Under the pieces are notes generated by a model. The model was given only the letters and a program-made list of their open reading frames with translations. It searched no databases and was not told where the DNA came from. The translations under genes and the position numbers were made by a program. From Nicotiana tabacum (Eukaryota; Streptophyta; Magnoliopsida; Solanales; Solanaceae), in NCBI RefSeq assembly GCF_000715075.1, contig NC_134097.1, positions 71,147,190-71,211,189 of the forward strand: a DNA stretch of 64,000 bases. The letters are read 5' to 3'. Positions 35,501 to 50,400 of this stretch are shown in pieces (the stretch's first letter is position 1; every line of letters starts with the position of its first letter).

Positions 35501-38500
35501 ACCCGAGGAGGATGAAAGAGTTGTCGGGTAAAGAGAAGATGGTCAATTTTGACCGGATCAGTGATTGAAAAGAGTTTTGACCGAGCCCCGGGCTTCTGAG
35601 CTGCCTACATATCCCTGGTTTTACATGAATCTTGCCATATGTAGTTCAGGAACCATTGACGGAGTGTGTTGGTGGAGATTCGAAAAGACGGATGAAATGA
35701 TTAGATTTGAAAAGGTGTTTGGAGTCGAATAGGCTGCGGAGGACCGGAGCGGGATCGCTCCTGCTGAGACGACTGTTTGCTAGCTGGTGTACCTGCAAAT
35801 GAGCAAAGCGGCGTATATTGTGCATAATTAAAACATGATGCAAGTTCCCGTTGGACCATGAATGTTGTCTTCGGACGGTTAGGATGACGTCCTCGGACTA
35901 TGATGTCCTAGGCCATGAAAAGCATAAAAGTAAAGATTCGTAGGCCATGAAATGGTGCTCTCGGGCTATGTCGATGGTGCCTCCGAACTATGACGCCTTT
36001 GGATAAGTTGGCGATCTTTCAGCCCATGAGAAGGTGGCAATCTTTCAGCCAAATGAATGCAAAGGGTGGCGATCTTTCAGCCAAAGTGAGAATTTAAATG
36101 CAGGTGGCGATATTTCAGTCGTTCGAAAAATAAAGTGGCGATGTTTCAGCCATGCAAGATGGAGACAATGCTTAGTCTCGTAAGACAGATGAGTAGCCTT
36201 ATGCATAATGGAGGTAGAGCTTAACCTCGAAAGGCAGATAAGTAGCCTTATGCAAAAATGCAGATAAAGACAGAGCTTAGTCTCGAAAGGCAGATAAGTA
36301 GCCTTATGCAGGATGGAGGTAGAGCTTAACCTCGAAAGGCAGCTAAGTAGCCTTATACAAAATGCAGATGGAGACAGAGCTTAGTCTCGAAAGGCAGATA
36401 AGTAGCCTTATGCAGGATAGAGGTAGAGCCTAATCTCGAAAGGCAGATAAGTAGCCTTATACAAAAATGCAGATGGAGATAGAGCTTAGTCTCGAAAGGC
36501 AGATAAGTAGCCTTATGCAGGATGGAGGTAGAGCTTAACCTCGAAAGGTAGATAAGTACCCTTATGCAAAAATGCAGACGAAGACAAAGCTTAGTCTCGA
36601 AAGGCAGATAAGTAGCCTTATGCAGGATGGATGTAGAGCTTAACCTCGAAAGGCAGACACGTAGCCTTATGCAAAATGCAGATGGAGACAGAGCTTAGTC
36701 TCGAAAGGCAGAAAAGTAGCCTTATGCGATGCAGATGGAGGTAGAGCTTAACCTCGGAAGGCAGAAAGGTAGCCTTATGCAATGCAGGGATGTAAAAGGA
36801 TGATTAGTAGTAAGATCTCTTAGCTGATAGCCGATTACGACAATATGACTGCTGGGGAGATTATGTATAGATAGCAATTGCGGGCAAGTGATGATTCTGA
36901 GAAGTTGCATTCTTGGGAAAGTATGCGTACATAAATATACCTGACGATATTGTGAGTCGAGTGCCTGCATCCAAAGAAAAATTGTGAGTTATGTAAGGGG
37001 AAAGGTTAGTTCGTCTTCCCCGGGCCTTTGACGTTGTGTGTTATTGGGGTAGCATCGCTAAACAATATCAATTCGGATAATAGTTATGCATGATTTAGTA
37101 AATATAACGTATATAATCAGAAATAGTTTTCTTTAGATGAACCAATGACTGAGACGTGGTTCAGGACATTGCAACCTCTTTTCTCCGGAATTTTGAGGGT
37201 CCTCCTCAAAATTCTGCCCCGGTTTGTTGAGCGGACGTTTCTGACGGCTGTGCTAAATGACTAAAAAACATCTTTGGAATTTTGAGGGTTCTCCTCAAAA
37301 TTCTGCCCCAGTTTGCTGGGCTGGCGCTTCTGGCGATGCATGAACTAAAATTAACTTCGAAATTTTGAGGGCCCTCCTCAAAATTCTGCCCCGGCTCCAA
37401 TGTGGGGGAAAAATGGAATTTCTATTAAATTATGACCGAACCCATAGGGCTGCCTACGTATCCCCTCTTAAACGGGAATCAAGTCAGGCGTAGTTCAAAT
37501 TACATCATTAAGGGAATCGTAAGTGGTTACACATAATATCGTTTCACTGCATCTGAATTGATTGGCTTCGGCCAGACTTCTCCATCCATCTCCGCAAGAA
37601 TAAGGGCTCCTCCAGTTAGAACCCGGTGAACCATGTACGCACCCTACCAATTAGGAGAGAACTTCCCTTTGGCCTCATCTTGATGTGGGAAGATTTTCTT
37701 CAACACCAGTTGCCCTGATGTAAACTTCCTTGGCTTAACCCTTTTGTTGAAGGCTCTAGACATTATGTTCTGATACAACTGACCGTGGCAAACCGCATTC
37801 ATCCTTTTCCCATCTATAAGGGCTAACTGCTTGTAGCGACCTTTTCTGGTATATCATCCTCTTCTGAGTCCGTATCCGTTTGTTGCATTGTCACGTTGCA
37901 AGTCACAATCGTTGGTTCATCATCAAGGCAAGTAATAGTAATGTTGTGTAAAATAAAGTGAACGATAGGAAAATAATAAGAGCGAGATATATAATAAACT
38001 ATAATGCTTCGATTAGATTCATAATTATTTTGAATATCAGAGCTCTTTTCAAAATTAAAGACAATGCGAAAATAAATTCACCTAGTAAAAAGTAAAAATG
38101 TGATGCATGGTGCTTTTGTTTAGCCTTGCTACCCCGAAGCTTTCCAGGCCCTGGTGGTTCTGATTGACCAATTGCTGAGGCGTTCTCCTCGGTTCACAGC
38201 TTGTATAGAAGGGCCTTCCTCCCCTTCCTCCTCAAAAATAACACTGTAATCCATATTATCATCCTACAGGAACAGATTTTTCACGGCTACCAATGCTTCA
38301 TCTTCCTCCAACCCATATATAGTATCTTCCGGCTGGAAGTTTGCTCCAGCTGAGGTATCGGGTGCTCCAGTAGGTAGTAGGGACCACGCCATGGTGGATA
38401 CCAGTGATTGAACTCCTCCCAAGTGTACTCATACCCCAAACCAAATGTAGTGCCATGTTTCTTCAGCTTGACGGGTTTGGCGATTCCCTGGAGGTTTTTG

Positions 38501-41500
38501 CCGAGTCCCTTTCCAGGTTCGTATCCACACCAATTCAGGATACTTTCAATCTTGTTATCCCACCATTTATCTTTGTCTACAGTGTTGACTCTTTCAATGT
38601 GGTGGTATGTTTATCTGCCTATTCTCTTTCTGCCTCCAATCATCGGGATGGTCTGGCGACTATATATGGGGTTGCTACCATCGCCATGAATGATCACCTC
38701 TTGGTGATTCCATTCGAACTTCACTGCCTGATGCAGGGTCGATGCTACAACTCTAGCGGCATAGATCCATGGTCGTCCCAACAGCAAATTGTAGGATGCT
38801 GGGACATCTATCACTTGAAAGTCAACGTCGAACCAGGTTGGCCCCATTTGCAGGCATAAGCTGATCTCTCCAATAGTAGACCTTTGGGACCCATCGAAGG
38901 CTTTGACATTGATGGCCCCATCTTTGATCTCGTGCAGGCTCTTTCCTAATGTTCTTAGAGTTATCAACAGACAGATGTTGAGGCTGGAGCCTCCATCTAT
39001 CAAGACTCTAGTGATGAAGTAATCCTCACATTGCACGGTGATGTGTAGGGCCATGTTGTGACTCAGTCCTTCCGGCGGTAGTTCATCTTCGTGGAAGGTG
39101 ATTTTGTGGCTTTCCAGTATTTGTCCTACCATATTTGCCATTTCACCCCCAGTTATGTTGCTGGGCACATAAGCTTCGCTCAATATCTTCATCAAGGCAT
39201 TTTTGTGTGCGTCAGAGCTCTGTAAAAGAGCTAGGATGGAGATCTGTGATGGTGTTTTGTTCAACTGCTCAATGACCGAATACTCCTTAGCTTGTATTTT
39301 CCTCCAAAGATCATCGGGACCAGTTTCAGTAGTCCTTCCCAGGGCTTGCTTACTGGACTCAGCTAGGTGCTCTAGAGTGTAAACCCTGCCTGTTCTGGTC
39401 ATACCCTGCGCAATAATTGCTTCTCCCGTTTTGGTCCTTCCTTTCCTCCTTGCTTCAGCTGTATAATCCCATGGTATGGCATTTGAGTGGAACGATGTTA
39501 CATCTGACATTGCTATAGGAATGGGTACCCTCGGTGGTAGCACAGCAACTTCAAAGGGTACATGTGCCTTTGGAACCCCAAACTCAACCTCAATTGGCCC
39601 GACCACCTTCACAGAAGAAGGTGCTTCAAATTTGAGAGGTATAGACATGTTCACTTAATCGCCCCTGGAGGGCTGGTTCTATACAACAATCGGGTTAAGT
39701 GTGACTGCCGGTTTCTTTGGCTCATCATCCTCAACAATCAGTCCTATCGATCCCTTAGGGTCCCAGTCATCTTCAATCTCGATCATGTGAATGTCCCCAC
39801 CTCTGTGATCAGGCAGAGGGTTGTTGCGGACATTAGGAGCAGGCTCCTTTGCTATGATAACCTTATTGTCGATCAGAGTTTGAATCTTGTCCTTCAACGA
39901 GCGGCATTCATCAATGGTGTGACTTTTCATGCCGGAATGGTATGCACAGGTCTTATTAGGGTTGATCCACTGGGAAGGATTTTCTGGAGTTATGGCAGGG
40001 ATAGGGGAGACGTAACCAGCAGCTTTAAGTTTCTCATATAGCTGGTCAATTGGCTCAGCGATGGCTGTATATTGTATGGGAGTTCTGCGGTCAAAATTTG
40101 GTCTGGGACTAGGGAAATTTTAGCGAGTGAGAGGTGATTGGTAGTGAGGGGGTTGGGCATTATAAGCTTGGTAAACAGGTGCAGGCTGAGAGTATCTGGG
40201 TGAAGTAGATTGATATGCGGGAGGTGGAGATGATTGGTAAACGGGTGGTGGATTTTGGTAAGAGGGTGCGGGTGCTTGGTAATTCGGGATAGGCTAATAT
40301 GTAAGTGGAGGTGACGGGTAGGTGTGGTATTTTAGTGGTGATTTGGCTCCCTGTGCGACCATCACGGCATTGACATCCTTCTTCTTGGACGTGCCACCAG
40401 ACTGTAAAGCCTTGTTGGTGGGCTGCAATGCTTCAAGATTAGTAACCATACCATTCTTAATGCCTTCTTCAATTCTTTCTCCCAGCTTGATGATATCGGA
40501 GAATTTTTTGCCCTCGATCAGCATCAACCTCTCATAATATTGTGGGTCTTGAGCCCGGATGAAGAATCTGTTCATCTGTTCCTCTTCTAAGACTGGCCTG
40601 ACCAGGTTTGTATCCCTCCGGAAGTTCAACATCTGGCTGAATGCAGAGGTCCTCATAATTCAGCCCCTCTATGCCTTTGTTTCCTTCCATACCCTGGACT
40701 CGGCTGGTCAATTTCTTGAGTTCTGCTGCCAAGTTTATGATAAGAGAGTCCTTGTCATCATACTCAGGTGCACTTGAGATTGGTTGAGTGTAGTGGGGTA
40801 TGGTATCTACGTAGATGGGAGTGTTGTGGGGGTGGTCGTTTGTGGTGTTTAGTGGTTCAGGAATGGGTAGTGGAGTGTGGCATGTGTTGCAATGTTGAGC
40901 ATGGGTGGGTTGCATCTGTGGTTGTGGGGTGTTCTGTGGAGGTGCGGGATTTTGAGCATTTGGGAAGTTGACATCAGGAGTGGTGAGAGTGAATGATAAA
41001 TTTGCCAAGTTTCGAACTTAATCCAGTTCTTCTTGGAACTTCAACAGTTTCTGCTCAAGTTGGGCAGCAGTTTCCTTAGCAACCGGGGTACCCTGAAGAA
41101 TCTCAACTCTTTCAATTTCCTTTATGGCGCTTGAATCTCCCATTATACCTTTGCTCTTGTTTCGGATAGGACTCGGAGGAGGAGGAGGTGGAGGGCCCTT
41201 GGATCTCGTACTGTATGATGATGGTGCCAGAATGCACGAACTAACCTTTGGGGAGCGGAATAAAAATAAAGAAAAACAAAAAGGTAACAAGTTAGTACAG
41301 GTTATGAGAAGAAAATGTTGCAATATTTAAACACATTGTGCAAGAATATAAATCGCGTTCTAATTTGGGTGCCTCGTTGTGCCCGAGGTAGGCCTAGAGA
41401 CAAATTAATTTGGAGAACTTATAATGCTAAATGCCTCATTTTATTGGCAAAAATAAGACGAATCCCAAAACGACACTAAAATAGCGGAAAGTAAAAATGT

Positions 41501-44500
41501 CACTAATGGCCATTGGCCTTATTACATTAAAAACGAAAATAAAGACTTCTAACTACTTGGTCCCAGAAGGACTTTCTTCAAGTTGAATGTTCTCGTTGAT
41601 CAAGTCCTCCAGCTCGCGCAGATTTTCCAGTAAAAATGCTATCGCCAGACGTTCTCCTTTGCCTTCCTTAACATTTTGATAGTCGATGACTCTTTTCCTC
41701 ACTTTCCCTTCCAATTCCAGCAAGCTGTACCCCAGGTATTCTAGCTTCTCACTAGCCTTGGTGACTCTCTTTCCATTCGTTGATTTGGTTGCTCGATGGG
41801 AGGTTTATCCACCAAGTCTGAAAGAGTGAAGGTATGTTTACCATACCGAAGTCAGGAACTTTGTCATTCATTTTCTGCAAAACAAAAGGGTTAAGACCTC
41901 ACCCCCACCGGACTCGATTATTTAATACCAATAATCAGCATAAAAAGCATTTAGTTCTCCAAATAAATGCACAGAACATGTAGGTGTCCGTTTGGGTTTC
42001 AGGGAAACCCGATGGACTTTGGACAAGGTTATCTTAATGAGTCATTATGTGGACAACATGATTGACTCGACTATGTTTGACCATGATGCATGCACATTTA
42101 GACACCAGGTATCCTTGAGCGGACAACTCAAGAGGGAAAGGGACGGAACCGTCGACTGCACCGCTGATCGACTGGTTTTACCGCAAATATGCCTTTGCCG
42201 AATTTAAAGGGTAATAATATTGGAAGAGCGCAACTACTCATTATAAGCGTTGTTATGGTATTTGTTTGGCACGAGTGGAATATGATGTTGAAGATGCAGT
42301 TTACAAGAATAAAACAAATTGACATGTATTTCCACGTTCATAAGATAAATGATTACAATAATTGCAGTAATTACAACAGCATTGAAATAAAGCAGTAAAG
42401 GAAAGCAGCTAAAGGAAAGAAAAGACATGAAGTGCCAAGTCAGTTTCGTAGTGAAAGAATAAAAGACAGTAAATAAAGCAATTAATGAGATAATAAAGTC
42501 ACAAGCAACATGCAATGGTAAAAGCCTAAAGAAAATCCCCAGCAGAGTCGTCATGCTGTCGACGCCCCCTTTTCTCTAACCGTGGGGTCAGAAATTGGGT
42601 ATACGATATTGGGAGGACAACTCTATTCCCTTTCGAGAATTGGGTTTAGAAGTTGAAGAGTCGCCACCTAATGATTATAGTGCATTAGGACACTTTAAGA
42701 AGGGTTTGAGATAAAGAGACTAGAGATTAGGGTAAAGGCTAGAAATTATCCCAAGGGGAAGGTGTTAGGCACCCCTCAAGATCCACTAGTGTGGTTCCCG
42801 GCCATGTTATAATTGTTACTTTACAAGTAAACAATCAAGGATCAAATAAGGATTCACACATAACATTGCGACCAAGTTGAAAATTTTTGAAGTTAAGTAG
42901 AGAGGGCAGAAATTCATGAAAAAGAGATTTGAACAGTTTTACAAGAAGAGATGAAAGAAAATAAAGGGAGGGGAGTCCTAAGTTTATAATTAATATGGAT
43001 CACATCAATGCAATACCTAGCGATCACTTCTCAGAAGAGGGGTCGCATGTGATATTAGCGCATCGGTCATCATATCCATATCTACTCTTCCCACCCCGTT
43101 AAGGTATTTAAACGCGATCAATCTCGTTTAATTATTGCATGCTAGTACCAGTCCCAACCTATCAGTCCCGGTGTATCAGAACTTCTAATCCTAAAGGGGA
43201 AGGAAAGGGATATAGGCATATATGGAGTTCAAAGGTTAAAATTCTAATTGCGACATACAAAACAAGTAACAAATATAAGGATGAACAAAACAAATAGGTA
43301 AGGCTCAAGTAAACCCCTTAATCAAACAAACACTTAGTTTAGCATGTCTTGGCACATACTGATTTGGTCTTTAAATTAAACTTAAACAGCGAACGGACTG
43401 GTTCAACCCATATGTTTAGATAGAAAGTCTGCATTAGGAAACTTGGATCCAATTGTCAGAAATTAAGGTATTTCAAGCGATGATTTAAAGGGTACTGGTT
43501 TCAGGAAAAAGTAGTCTAATGCAGAGGAGTTTTGAAAAGAAAGTATAGACTGCAGTAAAAATAAAATACAGAAATGGTTGTGAAAGAGTTTCAAAGATAG
43601 AAATATCTAAGGAAAGGGTAAGTCGCAACTGTTTTAAAAGACAATTTCAGGGTTTGAGTAAAACGCTTGGGCAGAATGTTTAGAAAGAAACTATTTTAGA
43701 AAAAGATGCCGATTTGAGGGATTTAAAAGCATACTGAGTCAAGAGAGTTTTTTGTCAAAGAATTAAGACTTCTGAAATCATTGTTGTATTAAGACGTTAA
43801 GGACCAGTTAATAGATCATTATTACTTTAAGCGAATCAGACGAGTTTGATGCTAATCCTATAGGTATGATATCTATCTTGATTTATAAAACATGTTATTG
43901 AACTTGTAAAAGATGATTGTGTTAATTAACCCTACAGTTTGCCTAATGCATATGCATTCCTTATAGGCATGATCTCTATATGCATTGATTACATGATAGT
44001 TAAGTCCTATAGGCGTGATTTCTATGTGATTTGTAGCACAATGAAGCGTTGACCCTATAGGCATGGTCTCTAAATGATGTGGAACCAGAAACATTGAACA
44101 ATCCTATAGGCACGATTTCTAAAAAAAAAATTAAAATCCTAGAGCATGGTTTCTACCCTTACTGATGCAAGAATGTAAAACCCCTCCCACACCCTTTTAC
44201 TATATTCCCCAAATTCTTTATACAAATTATTACAGACCAAAAGAAAGAAAATAAATACATTAAAAACTAACAGCTAGATCCGAGCAGCCTAATTCAATCT
44301 TAATGTCCAATAACATGTGATTAACCAATTCCGGATTTCTAAAGCCTTCTCTTTATCCAAAGTATTTCAAAGTTCCAAGGAATCTCAAGGATTCCCGACA
44401 TTGCTTACACTCAGGATACCATTTAGAATTAGAATAGTATAGTGCGGAATAGCCAGCCCTCAGGCATCCAAGTTTAGTGAGCTCAATGGTCCCAAAACAT

Positions 44501-47468
44501 GGCTTGCAAGAGAGGGGCAGAACTCAGAGCTAGGAGTAAGTGCAAAGTGAAAAGGAATTGGGGAGTCATAACAAATGGTGGTCATACCCAGCCACAGGTG
44601 CAGACTGGCACACCCCTAACCATTTGTTTGGTCCAAACAAGTTAAGAGCAAACCTTAGAGGTCAGACTTGAGTCTAGATGGTGATTAGGACACCACCAGA
44701 CCCAAATCAGGCTCAGCATATAAAGGGGAAAAGGGAAGTGGGAATTGATTCGAGTAAAGGGTTCAAAAGAACCTAGATCAAAGTCATGTGCAGCAATAAC
44801 AGAGTGTTGTCATGTCTAGAACTGTACTTTCATACAAAGGAGTAAAGGGAAGGGATTCACATGAGAAGAGCACATACAGAGTTGCAGAAACATAAAGAAA
44901 GAAAGCATAACAGACTAAGATATAAACACATGGTGAAAGAGAGAGCATGACATGCTAGGATATAAACACATAGTTAAGGGGCATTATTTAACTAAGAATG
45001 ACATACCAGTTGCAAGTACTAGAATAGCAGAACAACAAAAGCAAGTAAACAGCCCGAAATCAGCAGGAGCAAAATCGAGTCTTCAGCAAATACTTGAGAG
45101 TTCAAAGAGAACTCAAGAATGTTTCAGAAAGTAGAAAGAGAATAGGAGCAGAGTGCTCAATACTAGAAGTTGAGAAAGTATTGAAAAATTTGAAGTCTTT
45201 TTGTGTATGTCCCTTTTAAGTGCAAAAGGGGTAGCCCCTTTTATAGTGCAAAAGACAAGTGAAAAGAAGGTAAGAAAATAATTTTGAAAGTCAATCACAC
45301 AAATTTCCCTTCAGCAAAGAGATTGATTTCAAACGGGCAAGACAAATAAGGAAAGGGTTTTGATTTTAAATCTTTTCTAAGGCAGTATAACAGGGGTAAA
45401 TACATGGAAATCCATTTAAGGAAATAGTTCAACATTACACGGTTTGGGCTAAATAAGGGAAGGCAATCAATCACAGCCAGTAAAAATCAAGATTTGAGCG
45501 TTGGCATGAATGGATCCAACTAAGAAAAGGTGAAGAGAAACTTAATTTGAAGAAAATCATTAACAATCAATCATACCCTTTTGAAAAGGGACTCAGAATC
45601 AATCACAGGCTGGCCAAAGGCCTTTTGAAAGAAGAGAAAGTCATATAAAAACCATACAGAGACAAGAGAGAGTTGTTGCAACACTAGCAAAGAAATCAGA
45701 GTAGCAAGGAAAGATAGGTTCATAGACTCAAAGTGAGTCTTTGAAAGAGGGTCAGGGTTCTGAATGGAACCCTAGCCCAAGCACCCAACCAAGCTTGTCA
45801 AAAACCTCCAACACTAGGGTTTTCTGACTCGAATCAGATACATAGGCGAAGAACAACAAGTAGAATAGGCTCAATAGCCTCTCTCAGAAGCTCATGAGAG
45901 AATAAGCAAACAGAGAGAACAACAAGTTTGAAACACAGGGAATACATTTAGGCAAAGCTTTGTTTCTTAAACAAGTTCAGGAGAGACAACCAATACAGGT
46001 TTAGGAAAACAGTAGAAGAATCATGCTTAGGGCTTTAAACAAAAAATCCAGTGAAGGCAGGCAAGGAGCAAAAGCTCAGTAAAAAATATAGTAGAGGGAT
46101 ATGCGAGGGAGACACATAAAGCATGCTTATATAACCCAGTAGGAGAAAGAACAAAACACAAAACAAAAGAACATGCGTAATAACGGCAAAACACAAGAAT
46201 ATAGGAGAAGACATGCGAGGAAAGAACATAAGACATAAGCGAAAAACTCATAAGAAACATGGAATATACGGATTCACACAAAGAAAATAAGAAGGAGAAG
46301 AGACAAAAGTCATTTTAAGATTTTTTGAAAACCCTAAATCGAAACAGACTAGTTTTAAAAAAGAAAAATTGGGGAAAAGTTTTAAAAACTTCAAGTATAA
46401 CACAGATTTACCACAGATCTAAGAAAATAAAAGAAAAAGGAACCTCGAACAGCTTTATGGTTTCTCAGAAACCCTAGAAACGAGAAGGCTTGGAAAGGGT
46501 CTGGTCTCGAACAGGTCTGAGCCATAGCTATGCTTTTTAAGGCTCGAACACGTCGGAACGGAGCCGGAGAGGCCATAGGACCTCAGATCTGTGGAGGATC
46601 TGAACGGGCATCGTTGAGGTCGAACCTCGAAATCTCGAACAACCATGATTTGGGGGTGAAGGGAGGTGAGCATAGGCCGTCCATGGCCTGAGAAGCCATG
46701 GACTCCGGTGAGATTTGGTCGGAGAAGACGAGGAAGACAACTAGGGTTTTTGAGTGTTAGAGAGCGTTTGAAAGAAAGGGAGGGTTTGAGGGTGGCGGTC
46801 GAAGAGAAATGAGAGATAGGGTTAGGTCGTTCGAAATTAAAAAGGAAAGGAGGGATGAGGGCCATTGATCAAAATGATCAACGGCCAGGATCTGAAGATA
46901 CAAACGGACGTGTTTAGTTAATGGGTCAGGGGTCGGGTTAAATTTGAATTGGGTTGGTCCAATTTGGGCTTGAAATTGGCTGAGATTGAGATGGAATTGT
47001 GGTTAAAATTGAAACGAATTGAGGCTAAAATTGAAATAGCCAGGTTTTCCCCTATTATTTTATAAAAATAGTAAAAATATTTTAAAAGCAAATTAAAGAC
47101 ACTGAGTTAATAAATAATATGTAAACCTTAATTTAAAATATTGGGATCAATTTATATTTAAGAAAAATACTATTAAATCTTAAAGAAGCTAGCATGGCAA
47201 TTACATGCAATTTAGTTTTAAAATACCAAACGAATTTGTAAAAATATGCAAAAAAAAACATGCCAACTATATTTGAGATAATTATGAGAATAAAGTAAAT
47301 TATTTTCCAAAATGGCGAGTTTTGGGATTAACTATTGGGATTTTATGATGTAAAAATAAGCCGTAAATTGATTTACAAATCATTAAAAATGCCAAAACCC
47401 TTTGGGGTGCTTATATATGCATATATATGTCATTTTGAAAATATATAGGGAAAAATTGGGTATCAACA
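29560..47468 (-). mobile_element. Element B: complete but non-autonomous Ogre-like element (17.9 kb)
   Basis: The element is bounded by LTRs of 5928 bp (3', 29560-35487) and 4912 bp (5', 42557-47468) and by the TCTGG duplication. In sense it has a primer site, leader, short coiled-coil ORF, gag lacking its core, protease with a G-patch, a pol start fused to the integrase end, three tandem-repeat zones and a polypurine tract. LTRs make up about 10.8 kb of it. RT and RNase H are absent. It inserted into the C integrase gene. The LTRs show about 14 substitutions in two hand-aligned stretches totalling about 625 bp, so the insertion is recent relative to the other elements. Confidence 0.93.
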
Positions 47469-50400
47469 TCTGGTGATTTCGATGATATGATACGGCCCTT
47501 CCTAGTTCGGCCCCAACTTTCCCTCATTCGGGTTTCAGGTGTTTAGTGTGACCTTCATTAGTACTAAGTCCCCAACATTGAAGTATTGAAGGTTGGCCCT
47601 TTGATTGTAATACCTCTCGATCCGCTAATTTTGGGCGTCCAACCGGACAAGTGCGGCTTCACGCCTTTCATCTAACAGCTCCAGGCTTGTACTCATGGCC
47701 TCGTCATTCAATTCCTTTGTTGCGTATCAGAATCTGACACTTGATTCATGACTTCGACCGGTATTAGAGCTTCGACACTGTAAACCAGTGAGAATGGGGT
47801 GTCTCCCGTACTGGACTTTGAGGTCGTGCAGTATGCCCATATGACTTTGGGTAAGATTTCCTTCCATTTTCCTTTGGCGTTGGTTAACCTTTTTTATTGA
47901 GGTTTTGGAGTATAGTTTTGTTGGCCGATTCGGATTGTCCGTTCCCACTAGGGTGATAATGTATCGATAAGATTCTTTTGATCTTATGATCTTTGAGAAA
48001 CTTTGTCACTTTTCTACTAATAAATTATTTCCTGTTGTCACATAAGATTTCGGATGGGATTCCGAACCGATATATGATGTGGTCCCAAATGAAGTCGATT
48101 ACTTCCTTCTCCTTGACCTTATCGTACGCCTGTGCTTCAACTCACTTAGAAAAATATTCAGTCATAAATAAGATAAATTGAGCCTTACTGGGTGCCCATG
48201 GAAGACGACCAATGATATCCATTCCCACTTCATGAATGGCCATGGTGACAAGACCGTATGTAGCAGTTCCCTGGCTGGTGAATCATCGGAACATGTCTTT
48301 GGCATTCATCACATTTTTGTACAAACTCCTTCGCATCCCTTTCCATGTCGATCCAGTAATAGCCGACTCTAATTACCTTTCGAACAAATGATTCGGCACT
48401 CGGAATGATTTCTGCAGGTGCCCTGAGTGATTAAGTCTTAAACTGTTGTAATAGACACATGTTCAGATATTCTATTGCTTTTTTCCGCTTATTCTAAATT
48501 TTCGTTGTTTACACATTATTGTTTTATATAATATTAAAGAGAATAAAATTGGTAAAATGAGTCATTTGTTCAATAATTGTCTTGTCTAGCTCATATTAGT
48601 AGGCACCGTCACAACTCCCAAGGGTGAGAAATCCGGGTCGTGACAAGTTGGTATCAGAGCTCTAGGTTACATGGGTCTCACAGTTCACAGACAAGATTAG
48701 TAGAGTCTGAGGGATCGGTACGGAAATGTCTGTATTTATCCCCCAGAGGCTACAGAGTTAGGAAACACTTCACATTTATTCTTTCCTGTCGTGCGGTTTG
48801 GTTTCTCAATGCTAATTGATTTTCTATTGTGTTCTTTTGTAAATGGCGAGAACATGCGCTTCCTCATCCAATGACTAGCAGCCCGAGCCACCAGCAGCAG
48901 CTCCCACGAGGGGCAGAGGCCGAGGATGAGGCCGTGCTAGAGGCCGAAGTAGGGGCAGAGCTCAACCTAGAGCAGCAGCACTAGCGGCGGAGCCTCAGGT
49001 TGACTTTGATGATGAGGTTCCGGCCCAGACAGTTCCGGTGGGCCTAGCTCAGGTCCCAGAGGGGTTTATTGCTATCCCCGTACTCCAGGATGCTCTGGTC
49101 CGCCTAGTGGTCCTTATGGAGAGTGTCACTCGGGAAGGCTTGCTTCTTGTAGCACCAGCCGTCTCTCAGGCTGGAGGAGGAGCCCAGACTCCTGCTCTCG
49201 CACTCTAGAGTAGGTAGCTCCCCAGTTTCAAACTCCAGTAGTTCATCCAATTGGAGCAGTTTAGCCGGGTGTGGTAGCTCAGACCGGTGATGGAGCAGCT
49301 ATGTTTGCCGATACTTTGTGGAGGTTGGATAGGTTCACCAAACTCTTCACTACTACTTTCAGCGGCACATCTTCTGAGGATCCCTAGGATTATCTAGACA
49401 GCTATCATGAGGTTCTCAGGAACATGGGGATAGTTGAGACCAATGGGGTTGATTTTGCTACTTTTCACTTGTCTAGATCCGCCAAGACTTGGTTGAGAGA
49501 TTATTGCTTGGTTAGACCAGCCGTATCACCAGCTTTGACTTGGGAGCAGTTTACTCAGCTATTTTTGGAGAAGTTTCTTCCCATCACTCAGAGAGAGACC
49601 TATCAGAGGCAGTTTGAGCGTCTCCAGCAGGTTTCTATGATTGTTACCTAGTATGAGACCAGATTCATCGACTTGGCTCGTCATACTCTTATCATACTTC
49701 CCATCGAGAGAGAGAGAGAGAGAGTGAGGAGGTTTATTGATGGACTTATTCAGCCGATTCGTCTTCAGATGGCTAGGGAGACTGGGAGTAAGATATCTTT
49801 CCAGGAGGCAGCCAATGCGGCCTGGAGAGTCGAGATGGTTTTGTCGTAGTGAGGTGGTCATGGGTCTGACAAGAGGCCTCGTCACTCAGGCCGATTCAGT
49901 GGTACCTCATCTAGAGGTAGAGATTCCTATGGTAGAGGCCATCCTTCTAGGCCTTTTTAGTTAGCACTTCAAGTTTCTCACGGTGCTTCAGGTGGCCGTG
50001 GCCCTCAGATGTAGTATTCTAATCAGCAGTCCTATAGTGCACCACCAGCTCCTATCAGTGCACCGCCGCTTCAGAGTTATTGAGGTAGTCGTTCAGGTCG
50101 TCAGGGCCAGTAGTCTCAGTAGCCGAGGGCTTGTTACACTTGTTGTGATATAGGTCATATTACTAGGTTTCGCCCTCAAGAACCGAGTAGCTCTCAGCAT
50201 CAGGGTTCCCGTGCTATTGTCCATGCACCGAGTGTTCCACAGCCCACCCAGCCAGCTAGTGGTGGGGGTAGAGGTGGTAGAGGTAGGTAGAGGTATTAGA
50301 GGTGGAGGCCAGCCAGTAGCAGGCCGTTCTAGAGATGTAGTCCAGGGTGGTGGGGCCTAGCCCCGATGTTATGCTCTTCCAGCCAGGCTCGAGGCTGAGG